A stretch of 64,000 nt of DNA, from NCBI GenBank assembly GCA_014058105.1, contig JACGCM010001488.1, positions 434,001 to 498,000 of the forward strand, given 5' to 3'. Made by a program: the position numbers and the translations under genes. This stretch comes from Kingdonia uniflora (taxonomy: Eukaryota > Streptophyta > Magnoliopsida > Ranunculales > Circaeasteraceae). Below the pieces are notes generated by a model. The model saw only the letters and a list, made by a program, of their open reading frames with translations, searched no databases and was not told where the DNA came from. Below are positions 41,905 to 52,820 of this stretch, piece by piece. Each line of letters begins with the position of its first letter. Position 1 is the first letter of the stretch.

Positions 41905-42597
41905 ACCCTTTTTGTAAATTAATTTGGACTTGATAGATGATATAATCCATTGATTCAGTTGTTGAGTTTGCTCAAACCCAACTAATTATGAGTTTTTTGA
42001 TTTTCATGAGACCTATTCATTTCATTCATATGTGAAAGATGGATCGCATAGATATGTAAGTGTCATTTAAGAAAGTACCTATGGTTATTGTTAATCTTCT
42101 TCCTTGATAAAAATGTTGAAGCAATATAATCTTATTTAAAGTATCAGATATACGTCTGTCAACAATTTACTGGAAGAAAACGTCCACTCATAACAACCAC
42201 GCCATACGCAACTTGGGTGACGTCCCATACCTTCTCCAAAATAGACTGTACTGTAAAACATATTTGTTGAAGAAGAAGATGAACAGTAATCATACTTAGT
42301 TCTTACATAAGATTTAACATACCTACGCAACCTATAGTTTTAGCCGCACATGGCACTGATATGGATCGATATAAAGAAAAAACTAGAAATTAGACACCCT
42401 CAGGGGTATGTGTGCAGAAGAGTGAATAAAATAAAAACAATAAATAAACAAACTCAAACTTTACTATAGAAACAAGGAATACTTACTGAGGAATGGTAGA
42501 CACAAAGGATAGAAGAGTGGTTGAAGATATTACAGGGGAGTTGTAGAGGAGAAAGGATAAACTTTAAAAGCTTAAGAAAAACTTGAAAAATTGAAGG

Positions 42598-44120
42598 ACA
42601 TGAAAAATCCTATAACACATTCCAAGTGTTATATTATAAGGGTTATGCACATATCCGAATGGGGATTAGATCCTAGCAAATCTAGATCTCTCAAACTAAA
42701 TGGCCAGAAATATAATTATTGGGATTATATTTAAGCCTAACATTATATTTTTTATTATCAGAAAGCAAACTTGGCTTTTATGTATTAATCCGGACATTAT
42801 CAAACGTTCAGGTTTCCCCACTTGGTTTCTAAATTGGTGGGAAAAGATGGGACCCGACTTTGATATTTTGCCAAAATCCCTTCAGGAGCCATTCGTACTA
42901 TAGTTTAAATTTCATCCAAAATTAAAGGGAAAAACTGTACAAAATCCACCTATCAGAAGATATACCCTAAGGTATTTTATGGAGATTTAGATCACTTGGA
43001 TTTGGAAATGAGATTTAGAACTCTGCTTCGATGATCTGAAACTACCCATTCTACAAAGAACCTTCTTTTCTAGATGGTGGGATGGTTATGAAATTGAAAG
43101 AGTTGTTATATTGATCAACAAAATAATTGAAAAGTATGTTTTATATTCTAATTAAGGAAGAGAAACAGAAAGCAGTAGGAACATTAGTCTCTTCGACAAA
43201 TGTTTTCCAACTATTAATAGATTCCATTAAGAACCGCTATCTCAATTTATCATCAGAAGAACAAGTTAAAGTCATGCAGACTTTGAAGATCAATTTATGG
43301 AAGCTATTACACAGGCCTCACCACAAGCAACTACATCCAATACTCAAGAAGATAGTGGAAGCCAGGGAAAGTACTATTGCCAGCAGGAGAGGGTCAAGAC
43401 CCCTATGATGATGAGGATATGGCATCTTTGAAATCCTTAAACGCCACTATGGAGGATTATTAGGACGTCATCATTGAAGTCTAAGAACATAAGATAAATG
43501 TGAAAGCGAAAGGGAAAACTAAGGAAACTTAGCATTTGGTGTGCAGGTGCCGACGCATGAACACAAAAACAGAAGAATCTTTTTAATAAAAATCAAAAAC
43601 AGAAATGATTTTGTCTTTATTTTATCAAAAGTAAAAGATAAAATAAAAATATAATATTTACTTTATCAAAAGTAAATGATTAAAGTAGAAGAATCTTGAC
43701 TTTATCCAAAGTTAAAGATAAAGATCAATAGAAGATATGATTTGGTCTTCCATCCGACAACTCAAACCATATTCAAGACTGGACGTGAATGACACTTACT
43801 CCGGACTCCAAAGCTTTGAAATCCGCCACTAGATATAAAAGGGACTAAGAGCCCATTTGTATTCAAGTTTTTCTTAAGCTTTTAAAATTTCTTCTTTCTC
43901 CTCTACAACTCCTCTGTAATATCTCCAACCACTCTTCTATACTTTAGGTCTACCATTCCTCTGTAAGTATTCTTTGTTTCTATAATAAAGTTTCAGTTTG
44001 TTCATTCCTTGTTTCTGTTTTATTCACTCTTCTGCACACATACCCCTAAGGATGTCTAATCTCTTTACTTACTTTTGTGTATAGTTTGCTTTAGCTTGTT
44101 TTTTATATCGATCCTCTTCT
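42598..44120 (+). mobile_element. partial inverted copy of the same pararetrovirus
   Basis: The segment mirrors 36302 down to 34915 and then continues into sequence mirroring about 42463-42330, so it crosses the promoter/leader junction of a circular genome. It contains a TATA box at 43834-43840 and an AATAAA at 43984-43989, the expected promoter and polyadenylation layout. It abuts the minus-strand copy head-on near 42590, giving a large inverted repeat. The coding frames (for example 43127-43408) are broken. Confidence 0.78.
43834..43840 (+). promoter_or_regulatory. pararetroviral promoter TATA box (inverted copy)
   Basis: TATAAAA about 150 bp upstream of an AATAAA signal (43984-43989); the same arrangement as in the minus copy. 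Confidence 0.6.
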
Positions 44121-44628
44121 AAGACTTTAGAAAAAGCTTTTGAAAACTGTCATAACTACGAAACGGGTTGGAATCCTCTAAAACTCCTCCACCTGTTAAA
44201 TTGGTGGACATGTAAATTCATTTACAATCAAACAACTGCCACCAAGCACATCTCTTTACTTTCTCTTCCAATTCAAAATTTCCAATCGATGGTTTATTCA
44301 TACAGGAAAAAACATGTTTCCTTCTCTTTCAGTACCACCAAATTAACCCATAGAGGAAAGTGGTTGTTTTTTTCAAGTTCATGTGCAACAGGTGAGTAAG
44401 TTCTTCTTCACAACTTTTCTTAATCTACTTTCACCTTGCCATCAATGTTATGACCAGGGCTCTCTGAATTTAAGAGGATGTTGATAGGAAGTGAGATGAC
44501 AATTTTGGCTAATTATCGGATTTGCCCAATTAAAGTTTAATTTTTTTTATCTCAATTGCTGATTTTGCAAATGTTATACATATTTATTTTTTGTTCAAAG
44601 ATTGATAGTTCTTCGAATCTTCGTATCT
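44121..44628. other. spacer, nothing recognised
   Basis: AT-rich sequence between the pararetroviral insertion and the gypsy element. No gene, RNA or bounded repeat is apparent. Confidence 0.4.
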
Positions 44629-44633
44629 ATGTT

Positions 44634-45152
44634 TAATCCACAATACGATTGAGAAACTTTAGTTAGCAGAAAAGTACGAAGAAAACCAATTGATTGGGAA
44701 AAATAAATGCTTCAATTGCTTAAAAATAAAGTAATTACAAGAAATCACTCCAAAAACCCTAGGCTTCTTTCAGAACTCTTTCTAGATCTAACATAAAAAA
44801 TGAAAATAACCTAAGTCCCCTTTATATAGAGGGAACCAAAAATTACAAATATAACGCATCTCGAGGTAAAAACACGCCTCATAAATAAAACCACCGCCAG
44901 AGTCGTTCGAACGAAATAGGAAGTCGTTCGAACAACTTTACGCCAATTGGTCTAAATAGAAACTTGATAAGTCGTTCGAACGACTCTCAATCTCGTTTGA
45001 ACGAAATATGTCTCTGGGCCAAATTTCTAGTGAGGTAAACTTTGGTCGTTCGAATGAAATAGGGAGTCGTTCGAACGACTCTAAATCTCATTCGAACGAC
45101 TTTAGATAAAATTGGTCTTTGGCTCAAAATGTCTCTAGATCCTCCTAAATCA
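44634..45152 (-). repeat. 3' LTR of the gypsy element
   Basis: Reads TGATTTAGGAGGATCTAG … GTATTGTGGATTA on the minus strand. Contains several GTCGTTCGAACGAC-type palindromes between 44900 and 45110. Confidence 0.85.
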
Positions 45153-45225
45153 TGGCTCCCCCCTTTAGGAGCCTTGAGCTCCTGCTCAAGCAAGAACTGG
45201 AGAAGTGGGAATACGGCGCTGCCCA

Positions 45226-45813
45226 TTACCCTACTGTACTACTTCGACTGAAGAGGTAGCTAACCCTTCTTCCTAACTCGAAACGACTCAATACCACCAC
45301 ATGTCTTACCTGGCAGTAACTTTTGGCGAAACACACTGCGTCACTTAAGATCATCATATCCTGTAACATACGCTGATGTAACAAAAGGCTGTATCTGCAT
45401 AGAAACCAACATAGCAAAAGTAATTGGTAATGGGGGCCGAGATAACCAATCAACCACTTGTTGTCCACTCCCTTCTTATACTGCATAATCAAGGGAAATT
45501 GTTGGAGATACGACATCCCCTTCATCCGGCGAGCTTGCCGTAGCTTGGACTGTGTAGCTAAAAACTGGAACGGTTTATGATCAGTATGTACCACAACCTC
45601 CTCTTGCAACGCCCCCATATCGGTTGGTTGCCTATAAGACGTTGCCATAGGAGATAACACTCTAGCCGACGTACCCTCCTGAACCGGTCGAACAATTAAC
45701 ACAAACATGCCACTCGCATTAACCAGCCGCTTCACCTGAGTCGTCGTTACTAAATTTGACTTATTGACATGCTCCTTACAAGCATTGATATGGAACTCCT
45801 TTCCCTCCTTCAC
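45226..45813 (-). pseudogene. protease-linker / RNase H fragment (gypsy)
   Basis: The minus-strand frame joins a gag-protease linker to an RNase H block recognised by the phrase VVVHTDHKPFQFLATQSKL, which in Ty3/gypsy elements follows the reverse transcriptase. The RT fingers/palm and YxDD motif are absent, so a deletion fused the two regions. Confidence 0.65.
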
Positions 45814-46060
45814 AAGATAATACTTGCGAGCTCTACGCTAATGAATCACATCTCGGTCCCAAAGAGAAGGGCTACCCAAGATGACCTGGCACACATCCAA
45901 ATGAACCACCTTACACCTCACCTCGTCAATAAATCTTTCAGTGATCGCAAACTTGAATGTACACTGCTTCATGATAATCAAATCCGTATCTTTTTGAATC
46001 CACCCCAAACCATACGGCTTAGGATGAGCTGTAGTCGCCAAACCCATCTTCTTCACCATC

Positions 46061-47177
46061 TTAGAAATCAAATTTTTTTTTACTACCCAGATCCACAATG
46101 GCCTCGACTAAACTCTGCTTCACCTGAATACTGACATAAAAAATTTCTTCCCGACTCTCCTCCTCGATCGCCAAAGTTCGCTGAAGCATATGTGTAAGCT
46201 TAGGATTTGGTTTATCTAAATCTAGGAGGTCAACAACCTCTGCGGCTAGTGCATATCTTTCTTTATTGCACTTCTCCTCCTTTGGCCTAAGCTCCAATTG
46301 AAGTTTCCAACAATAATCAGAAATATGCCACTCACCTTACAATGATTACAATGAAACTCCTTGGACGAAGACCCCCCTCCTTTGGCCTCTCCCTTATCCT
46401 CGTTTTTCCAACTTGACTTGTACCCCGACTTGATCTTGTCGTCTTCTTTGTCACTTTTCAAGTACTTTCCTTCAATGGCAATTGCCTTCACGGTAGCATC
46501 CTCGATATTAGCCACAGTAAAGAGCTTCAACTCTCTCCTATTGGACTCCGACAAACCCCCTGTGTACTTTATGAACACCTCATACTCGTCCACATCAATG
46601 CCCAAAATCAAACCTTGGTTATGAAATGCCGTAGTGTACTCCTGTACGGATTGCTCAAACTTTTGTCATAAATTATACCATTTATACCATCTCTCTTGCT
46701 CATACCCAATTAGATAAAACTATTTTCGCACTAAAACCTTGAATTCTTTCCAACCCAAACTTCCTACATCATGGCATTTTTGATAAGATTTTCACCACGT
46801 GAGTGCATAACTTACAAATATCAATGTAGCAAAGCATATTTACTGAGCATTAGAGTATTTGTAAACGAAAAAATAAGTTTCTAACCTATCTAACCAATTA
46901 CCCAATAAGTTTCAATTCGAAAATTTCGCATATGATTCAATGACTTACCAAAACCTATGCGCTCATTGACAAAATTGGCATCACTAGAATCACTATCTAT
47001 CCTCGCACTATCGATGTCTCCATCCCCCTCTAGAACTTCTTTCCTCCTTGAGCGGCATCGCCGATGAGAGCGGCCTTGTTGTGCCACCGAAGTGGAAGCC
47101 TTCACGAGATTCGTGAGACGCAATTGTTCTACCAACTCTCCTACAGTAGAAGTTATGTCAAAAACTGTTATTTCCAA
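46061..47177 (-). pseudogene. gypsy gag and protease remnant
   Basis: Starts with an N-terminal gag frame (47177-46890, rich in Arg and Ser), then decayed gag (near 46890-46620), a Lys/Gly-rich linker with a zinc-knuckle remnant (FHCNHC near 46340) and a protease-like VEAIVDLGS at about 46090. Frameshifts and a stop (near 46890) separate the parts. Confidence 0.65.
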
Positions 47178-47296
47178 AATCGTGAGTCGGTCACTGGCCT
47201 CGTCAACGGACTCACTAGCTTCTCCTTCGTTTGTTTGAGACGGTCACGTGTAGAGACCATAAACTACAATCAACCCCCGAAGATTGTAATTGGAAA

Positions 47297-47306
47297 ACTG
47301 ATACCA
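47297..47306 (-). other. tRNA-Met primer binding site
   Basis: TGGTATCAGT on the minus strand, 2 nt inside the 5' LTR; matches the usual TGGTATCAGAGC of plant LTR elements for its first nine bases. Confidence 0.75.
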
Positions 47307-47308
47307 CT

Positions 47309-47814
47309 TAATCCACAATATGATTGAGAAGCTCTAGTTAGCAGAAAAGTACGAAGAACACCAATTGATTGGGAAAAATAAAAGCTTCAATTGCTTAGAA
47401 ATGAAGTAATTGCAAAAAATTACTCCAAAAACCCTAGGCTTTTTTCAGAACTCTTTCTAGATCTAACATAGGAAAAGAAAATAACCTAAGTCCCATTTAT
47501 ATAGATGGAACCAAAAATTACAAATATAACGCATCTCGAGGTAAAAACACACCTTATAAATAAAACCACCGCCAAAGTCGTTCAAACTATCGACTTTACG
47601 CCAATTGGTCTAAAACCCTAGAAACTTGACAAGTCGCTCGAACGACTCTTAATCTTGATCGAACAAAATCTGTCTCTGGGCCAAATTTCCAGTGAGGTGA
47701 ACTTTGGTCGTTCGAACGAAATAGGGAGTCGTTAGAATGAATCTAAATCTTGTTCGAACGACTTTAGATATAATTGGTCTTTGACTCAAAACGCCTCTAG
47801 ATCCTCTTGAATCA
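47309..47814 (-). repeat. 5' LTR of the gypsy element
   Basis: Same termini as the LTR at 44634-45152, with small differences including loss of some TTCGAA palindromes (for example near 47580), showing the two LTRs have diverged since insertion. Confidence 0.85.
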
Positions 47815-47819
47815 ATGTT

Positions 47820-49928
47820 TGAATATTGCAGTTGAGGTCACAACATGTTATTGTTGTCCTCATGATTTGAATGTTGTTTTAATTCCTAAGTTACATCAGC
47901 CCTATGAAACTCGCAGTCACATGTGATTTTTGGAATTGAATTAGTAAAAGGTAAATGACCATGGATAAGAAAAAGAGAGATGTTTTCTCTCTAGAATGTT
48001 TGATTTGGTCATTATCCATCTAATATGGTTGATATATCTTTGATTCCTTAGTGTTCTCTATTCCTTTAGTCTCCATTTTTTTCTTCTAACAATTGTGTTT
48101 TTGCCATAGATACCTAAATGAGGTGTTTATAATAGCATCAAAGGCATGCTAAGGGGCACATATTGAGAACTATGGAAATCGGGGATGGAATTACACCTAA
48201 ATAAAGAGTGGCAACCGTGGACGTCATCAGGATTGCGTAACTGAATTCAATGGTGAGTGATTAGTAAATACCGGTAAACTTATTATGTTTGTGATCCAGT
48301 AATATTTCTAGTGTACTAGTCGTCTTTACTAAAGAGATTTCGGGGTGTTGTCCTAGATGGACCCGGTAGTTGGTGTTCCAGTGGATCTTTATAAAGAGAA
48401 TTTAGAACTTTGGAAAAGATGGACCCGGTGTTTTGCAAATGGAGATATGTCCTTAAAGAAGGTAATGTTGTATAATTACTATAATTGCTTATGGGATCTG
48501 AAATTTACCTAATTTCAAAGTCTATTGTTTATTTAACACCTGCCGATGGAACATCGAACTAAGTTTTTATAAATTATGTTCAATCTTTCCATTTACTTAT
48601 GTAATTACTTCATCGTGTTGTTAAGAAATATTGTGGGTGTGTCGACACCAACCTTAACATGGAAGGTTTGTCGAGACATACTACCACACTAACAAGTTGA
48701 AATGTGTGGCAAGTACGTACTTACTTAAGGACGTAAAACCCGACCTTCATGTGAGTGCGTTCCTTGGACTACGCACGGGCAAGTACTACCCGTGACTATA
48801 ACATATATGAATGTTAGCTTAGATAGTATTTATTGAATGTTCATATGTAGACCGGACAATCCCTTAATTATGCTCATTTATTTTTGTAAAGAAAGTTTAG
48901 TCTTCTACATTTTGATTAGAGATGTTCATAATAGTAAATCTCTCGCTCATCAATTTCTTTTAAAGCATTATTGTTATTTAAAAAGTTTGGAGTTTTTGCA
49001 ATCCAAGAAATTGATAAAAACTTGATATATAGTTATGAAGTGTTCTCCGCATTTTAGAAATAAGTGATCTAAAGCATATAATATTCATATAACATCTCCA
49101 ACATGTATTTTCTCTGTAGTCATGTTCCCCAATATACTTTAATCCCCCTCATTATGTATTAACTTTGAAGGGTTTTTTTAAACAACTTGGTGATTTTTTG
49201 CTTATGATTATTGTTTTATATTTATTTTCAGGAACGTGTCTGATAATGGACAAGGAGCACTCTTCTTATAAACTTATCAATCAAGATTCAATGAGATCAA
49301 GCTTTGCCAAAGAAAATGAAAGAATGACATTGTCTAACATTGTTTTACATATTATGAATATGCGTTAGATTTTTATAATGATTATCTGCTAAAGTATGAA
49401 GTTGGGAATTTTTCTATATTTGAACTCTATAGTTGGTCTAATGTTTTATAATTTGGACTTCGGAATTTTCCTTATGTCTCATGGTATCAAACTTGAAGAA
49501 TGGTTTTACCTATTAGCTGAGATAATGTATTGAATTTGCTGGCGATGTACAATTGTAATGTTGAAAAGTCATTGCTTAATTTTAAGAATAGCAAAACGAT
49601 CATATTTTGAAATAGTTTCTTTTGGATTAGAGGTTTTGGTAGTATACTTAGGGAAACAAAGGATACTATATTACATTGGTGTTACTTAACAAATCTTATA
49701 TGTATAGTGTAGGCAAAAAGATATAGTTTCAAGGCTTCGATGAATCCTATCTAAATGAAATGTCCGCGGGAAAAATATTGACTTCTGCTTGAACCGGTAA
49801 AATTCTAAGTGAAAGGGGAGGCAATGTATTTGTTGTCAGGGCAATGGTGTGTCTATACATAAATAGTAGTGCTCGAGGCCAATTAATATATTTGAACTGT
49901 ATCGCCGAAGGCGTGTCGACATACTTGT
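47820..49928. other. unassigned, probably interior of a plus-strand Helitron
   Basis: No intact gene is visible. A short phrase GATGGACCCGGT occurs twice (48356 and 48419) in a stretch that could once have been coding. Around 48635-48800 there are GTGTCGACAC and CACGGGCAAGTACTACCCGTG-like inverted words resembling the Helitron ends further right. If the 3' end at 49954 is real, this sequence belongs to that element; the 5' end is not identified. Confidence 0.3.
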
Positions 49929-49954
49929 CTGTGCGAAGTCACAGGTAGCACTAA
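49929..49954 (+). other. Helitron 3' end (plus strand)
   Basis: Hairpin CTGTG-CGAAGT-CACAG (49929-49944), then GTAGCA and a terminal CTAA (49951-49954) followed by T. The sequence just upstream (GCCGAAGGCGTGTCGAC) is the counterpart of the words inside the minus-strand ends at 49993 and 52795. Confidence 0.55.
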
Positions 49955-49992
49955 TATATATATATATATAAGGGTTATGTTATGTAACCTAA

Positions 49993-50018
49993 CTAGTACT
50001 ACCCGTGGCTCACCACGG
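49993..50018 (-). other. Helitron 3' end (minus strand)
   Basis: On the minus strand: CCGTGG-TGAG-CCACGG hairpin (50018-50003), GTAGTA, then CTAG (49996-49993). Near-identical to the end at 52795-52820. Confidence 0.6.
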
Positions 50019-50933
50019 TAAATACGTCGACACGCCTTCAGCGCTACAAATTTTTTCTGTTAACGCATCTTCGGCGCTAAAGATCATAAATATTTCACAT
50101 ATATTATATCCATACAAACAAATACTATAAAGAATACTAATATCCATACAAATATTTCTACTTCAAAAAAATACTTCATTCTCCCGTAACGTGTCTACTC
50201 TACTGACCAAGTAATGGATAAATGAAGCTCTCGAAGCCCAATACATGCAAGCAACCCCAAGTACCTAAACCCAAAAACCCTAAACTTTGACATGTCCATT
50301 TGGGGTTCAAAGCTAAACTCATCTTTGATGTCCCTCTAGAAGCAGAAGTGTTATAAGATAAAGGTATTTGGTTAAAGAGGAAGGTAATCTAGTTTTCTTC
50401 CTAGCTTTCTTCCTTGTGGTAGTTTTGGCCTTAGCTTTCCACGGTTCTCACATATGTTCAACAATAGCAACAAACCTTTTGTTTTCTACATCCAAATACA
50501 TTTAGATTTTCCTCACATAGGAGAATCTGTAACAATTCTTTGAACTCGTACTCAACATAAATGACAAAGTATGAACCCAATCGAAAACTCTATTAATTGT
50601 GGAGACATAAATCCCTTCTGCAGGCTTGTTTATCCTTGCATCAAATCCAAGTTACTTCAACCCTTTGGAGACATAAATCCTTAAAATCATATACAAATTA
50701 AAACCATAGTAATCAAGACTGAAATCAAATACAGACTACAAATAGAATCCCTTGATAGTAATGGTAACCAAATACAAATGCTGAATCCCCACGTCCACGA
50801 TACTCCCAATACCCCCATCAATTTCTTTTAACAGTACTACACAACATTGTTTTGCCAAATTCCAATCGATGCGGACTATTTATTTTTCATTTTTATTTGT
50901 AGTAAAAATTTTATAAGCTACACTACAATGCCA

Positions 50934-51134
50934 TTACAAATGCTCAATTATTAATCCCCACTGAGCAAACTTAACGTAAGCATCGTTATCACCTAAATAA
51001 AATATCGTAGGCATTCCAGGCACATCCATATCCATAGTCCCTTCGAGCATCTTAGCAACCTTTCCCATGGACGACCTCTTCTCAGCTCGATCTTGAAGAC
51101 ACCACATTGTTGTTTTCACCATCCGATACACCAT
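50934..51134 (-). pseudogene. receptor-like kinase C-terminal fragment
   Basis: The minus-strand frame contains WCLQDRAEKRSSMGKVAKML, the subdomain XI region of plant receptor-like kinases (G-type lectin or LRK10-like groups). Nothing upstream in the kinase domain remains. It lies head-to-head with the NPF fragment at 51138, next to a Helitron terminus, and looks like captured gene material. Confidence 0.65.
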
Positions 51135-51137
51135 TTC

Positions 51138-51800
51138 GAGATGACCGTGAAGGTGAAAATATCTTAAGCAGTTACTTTAACTGGTACAACGCTTCAATCG
51201 GAGTTTCATCTATTCTTGCTCTGAGTTTCATTGTATACATTCAGGATAACTTAGGATGGCAAGTGGGCTTTGGGGTTCCTGCTAGTCTTATGTTCTTGTC
51301 TGCTTTTTTCTTCTTTGCCGGTTCTTATTTTTATATCAAGCTGGAAACGAAGAAGAGATTGTTTACTGATCTTGTTCAAGTGGTCGTGATGGCATTTAAA
51401 AATAGAACCTTGTTAAAGCACCAGCTAATTTAGATTGGGGCTATTATTACAACAAGGACTCCAACTTCACTGTGCCATCAGATCATCTAAGGTATCAGTG
51501 GTTATCACTTATTTTACCAGTTATTACGAGCCTCATTATCGTTAAATATAGACACAAAAATATCCTGAATTTGTGACTCTGGACGTAGGTGTTTAAACAA
51601 AGCTTGCATCATTAGAGACACTTAGGAAGAATTTAAGCCAAACGGACCATCTTCGAATCCGTGGGAACTCTGCAACGTTGATCAAGTAGAAGAGATCAAA
51701 TTACTGATAAGAATACTCCCAATTTGGTCCACAGGAATCATAATGTTTCCAACACTCAGCCAAACAATCACAGTATTCCAAGCAAACACAATGAATAGGC
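51138..51800 (+). pseudogene. NPF (NRT1/PTR) transporter fragment
   Basis: The first exon piece encodes a membrane region (YFNWYNASIG … VYIQDNLGWQVGFGVPA) typical of NPF nitrate/peptide transporters. A frameshift near 51417 moves the following DWGYYYNKDSNF phrase to another frame; then come a donor near 51492 and a second exon piece from about 51590 with LNKACIIRD, a stop, and IWSTGIIMF. Both intron position and wording match NPF genes, but only the middle of the gene is present. Likely a Helitron-captured fragment. Confidence 0.75.
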
Positions 51801-51847
51801 ATGTAACCTCCCAAAACTCCATTTTGCCTCCACCAACAACTTTAAGC

Positions 51848-52140
51848 CGTTTATATACTTGGTATAAGGCGAGGATTGTGTAAGCTTGTCGAACTATGAG
51901 TAGACTATTGTTCCCAATTCAGAAGTTATTGTAAATTTACAATAACCATTTACATACTTGGTATAAGGCGAGGATTGCGTTAAGCTTGTCAAACTATGAG
52001 TAGACTAATAGCTATAGCTGCACTCAAAAAATAGCATACGAAGTCGCTAAATAAGGATAAACTCCTAAGCAGCCTACGAAGCATACGAAGTCGCTAATCC
52101 GCCGCCTAAGTAGCCTACGAAGCGCATACAAAGTTGCTAG
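51848..52140. repeat. short direct repeats
   Basis: A phrase of about 60 bp beginning ATACTTGGTATAAGGCGAGG is repeated at about 51855 and 51955. A further phrase AGCCTACGAAGC…ATACGAAGTCGCTAA recurs three times in 52028-52140. No coding frame. Confidence 0.6.
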
Positions 52141-52794
52141 ATGCACCTGTATCACTCGAAGAAGGGAAAACGCACTCTAACTACTCAAACCGATGCACCT
52201 CAGTTGTAGATGTCATTGGAAGACTTGCGTACGGCGAGACACCGGACAAAGGGAAGTAAAAAAGAGAATGGCCTCACAACAAAAAAATTACTTGAAAACA
52301 GAGAATGGCCTCACAAGAAAGAGAATAGAACAGTACATTGCTTAGAAACAGTTTGACAGTTGAGTACCTTGCTTAGAATCAGAATTAGTTGGGTGAAGCA
52401 ATCATCGATGCGAAGCGTGATTCACAACAGCATGACTTCGCACAGCAACAGGACTTCACAGCAGCAGCGAAGAGTGAATCAAAAAAGAGAATCAAAATTA
52501 GTTGTTAGAAAGAGAGAGAAAGAAGATGTGAGAGACGAAGCAAAGCGTGAATCAGATTCCTACTAAAGAGAGAGAGAGTACGTTGTAGGAGACGAAGAGT
52601 TGGGAGAGTTGGGAGAGATGAAAGATAAAAGATGAAGAGTTGGGAGAGATAAATTCTCTGTATTCAAACCAATAAGACTTAAGTACCCTCCCTCCTCCCT
52701 TTTACGTGTTTTGTCGAAACTACCTTTAAGTATGAGACTTAAACAATGACAAACTTGTCTATTTGAAAAACACCATTGTGTAATGTAATATAGA
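52141..52794. other. unassigned sequence between two Helitron ends
   Basis: GA-rich stretches at 52500-52650 and no recognisable gene. It may be the 5' part of the minus-strand Helitron that ends at 49993. Confidence 0.3.
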
Positions 52795-52820
52795 CTAGTA
52801 CTACCCGTGGTTCGCCACGG
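52795..52820 (-). other. Helitron 3' end (minus strand)
   Basis: On the minus strand: perfect hairpin CCGTGG-CGAA-CCACGG (52820-52805), GTAGTA, then CTAG at 52798-52795 followed by T. This is a canonical Helitron 3' end; the element extends rightward. Confidence 0.68.

Larger units (their letters stand above)
34915..42587 (-). mobile_element. endogenous caulimovirid (pararetrovirus), decayed full-length copy
   Basis: Read on the minus strand the order is: leader with a degenerate tRNA-Met primer site near 42350-42362, movement protein (about 41900-40900), coat protein with zinc knuckle (about 40860-38400), protease region, reverse transcriptase/RNase H (about 38280-36700), a downstream region (36500-35360), then the promoter at 35061-35067. 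This is the Caulimoviridae gene order, nearest in feel to petuvirus/florendovirus-type sequences. About 125 bp are directly repeated at both ends (34915-35039 and 42463-42587, offset 7548 bp), so slightly more than one circular genome was integrated. Every coding region is riddled with stops and frameshifts. It is an old, non-functional insertion. Confidence 0.82.
44634..47814 (-). mobile_element. Ty3/gypsy retrotransposon, internally deleted
   Basis: Both LTRs and a 5-bp target duplication ATGTT (44629-44633 and 47815-47819) are present. On the minus strand: 5' LTR 47309-47814, primer binding site TGGTATCAGT at 47297-47306 (complementary to initiator tRNA-Met), gag, a zinc-knuckle region, a protease-like stretch, an RNase H fragment, a purine tract (AAAGGGGGGAG) at about 45155-45166, then 3' LTR 44634-45152. 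The reverse transcriptase core and integrase are missing. At 3181 bp it is far shorter than a complete element and depends on others for movement. Confidence 0.85.

Noticed and set aside
35361..44120. Interpretation of the whole region as LTR retrotransposon.
   Set aside because: Movement-protein-like segment, coat/zinc knuckle followed by RT, no integrase and no LTR pair; the repeat period fits a circular pararetroviral genome.
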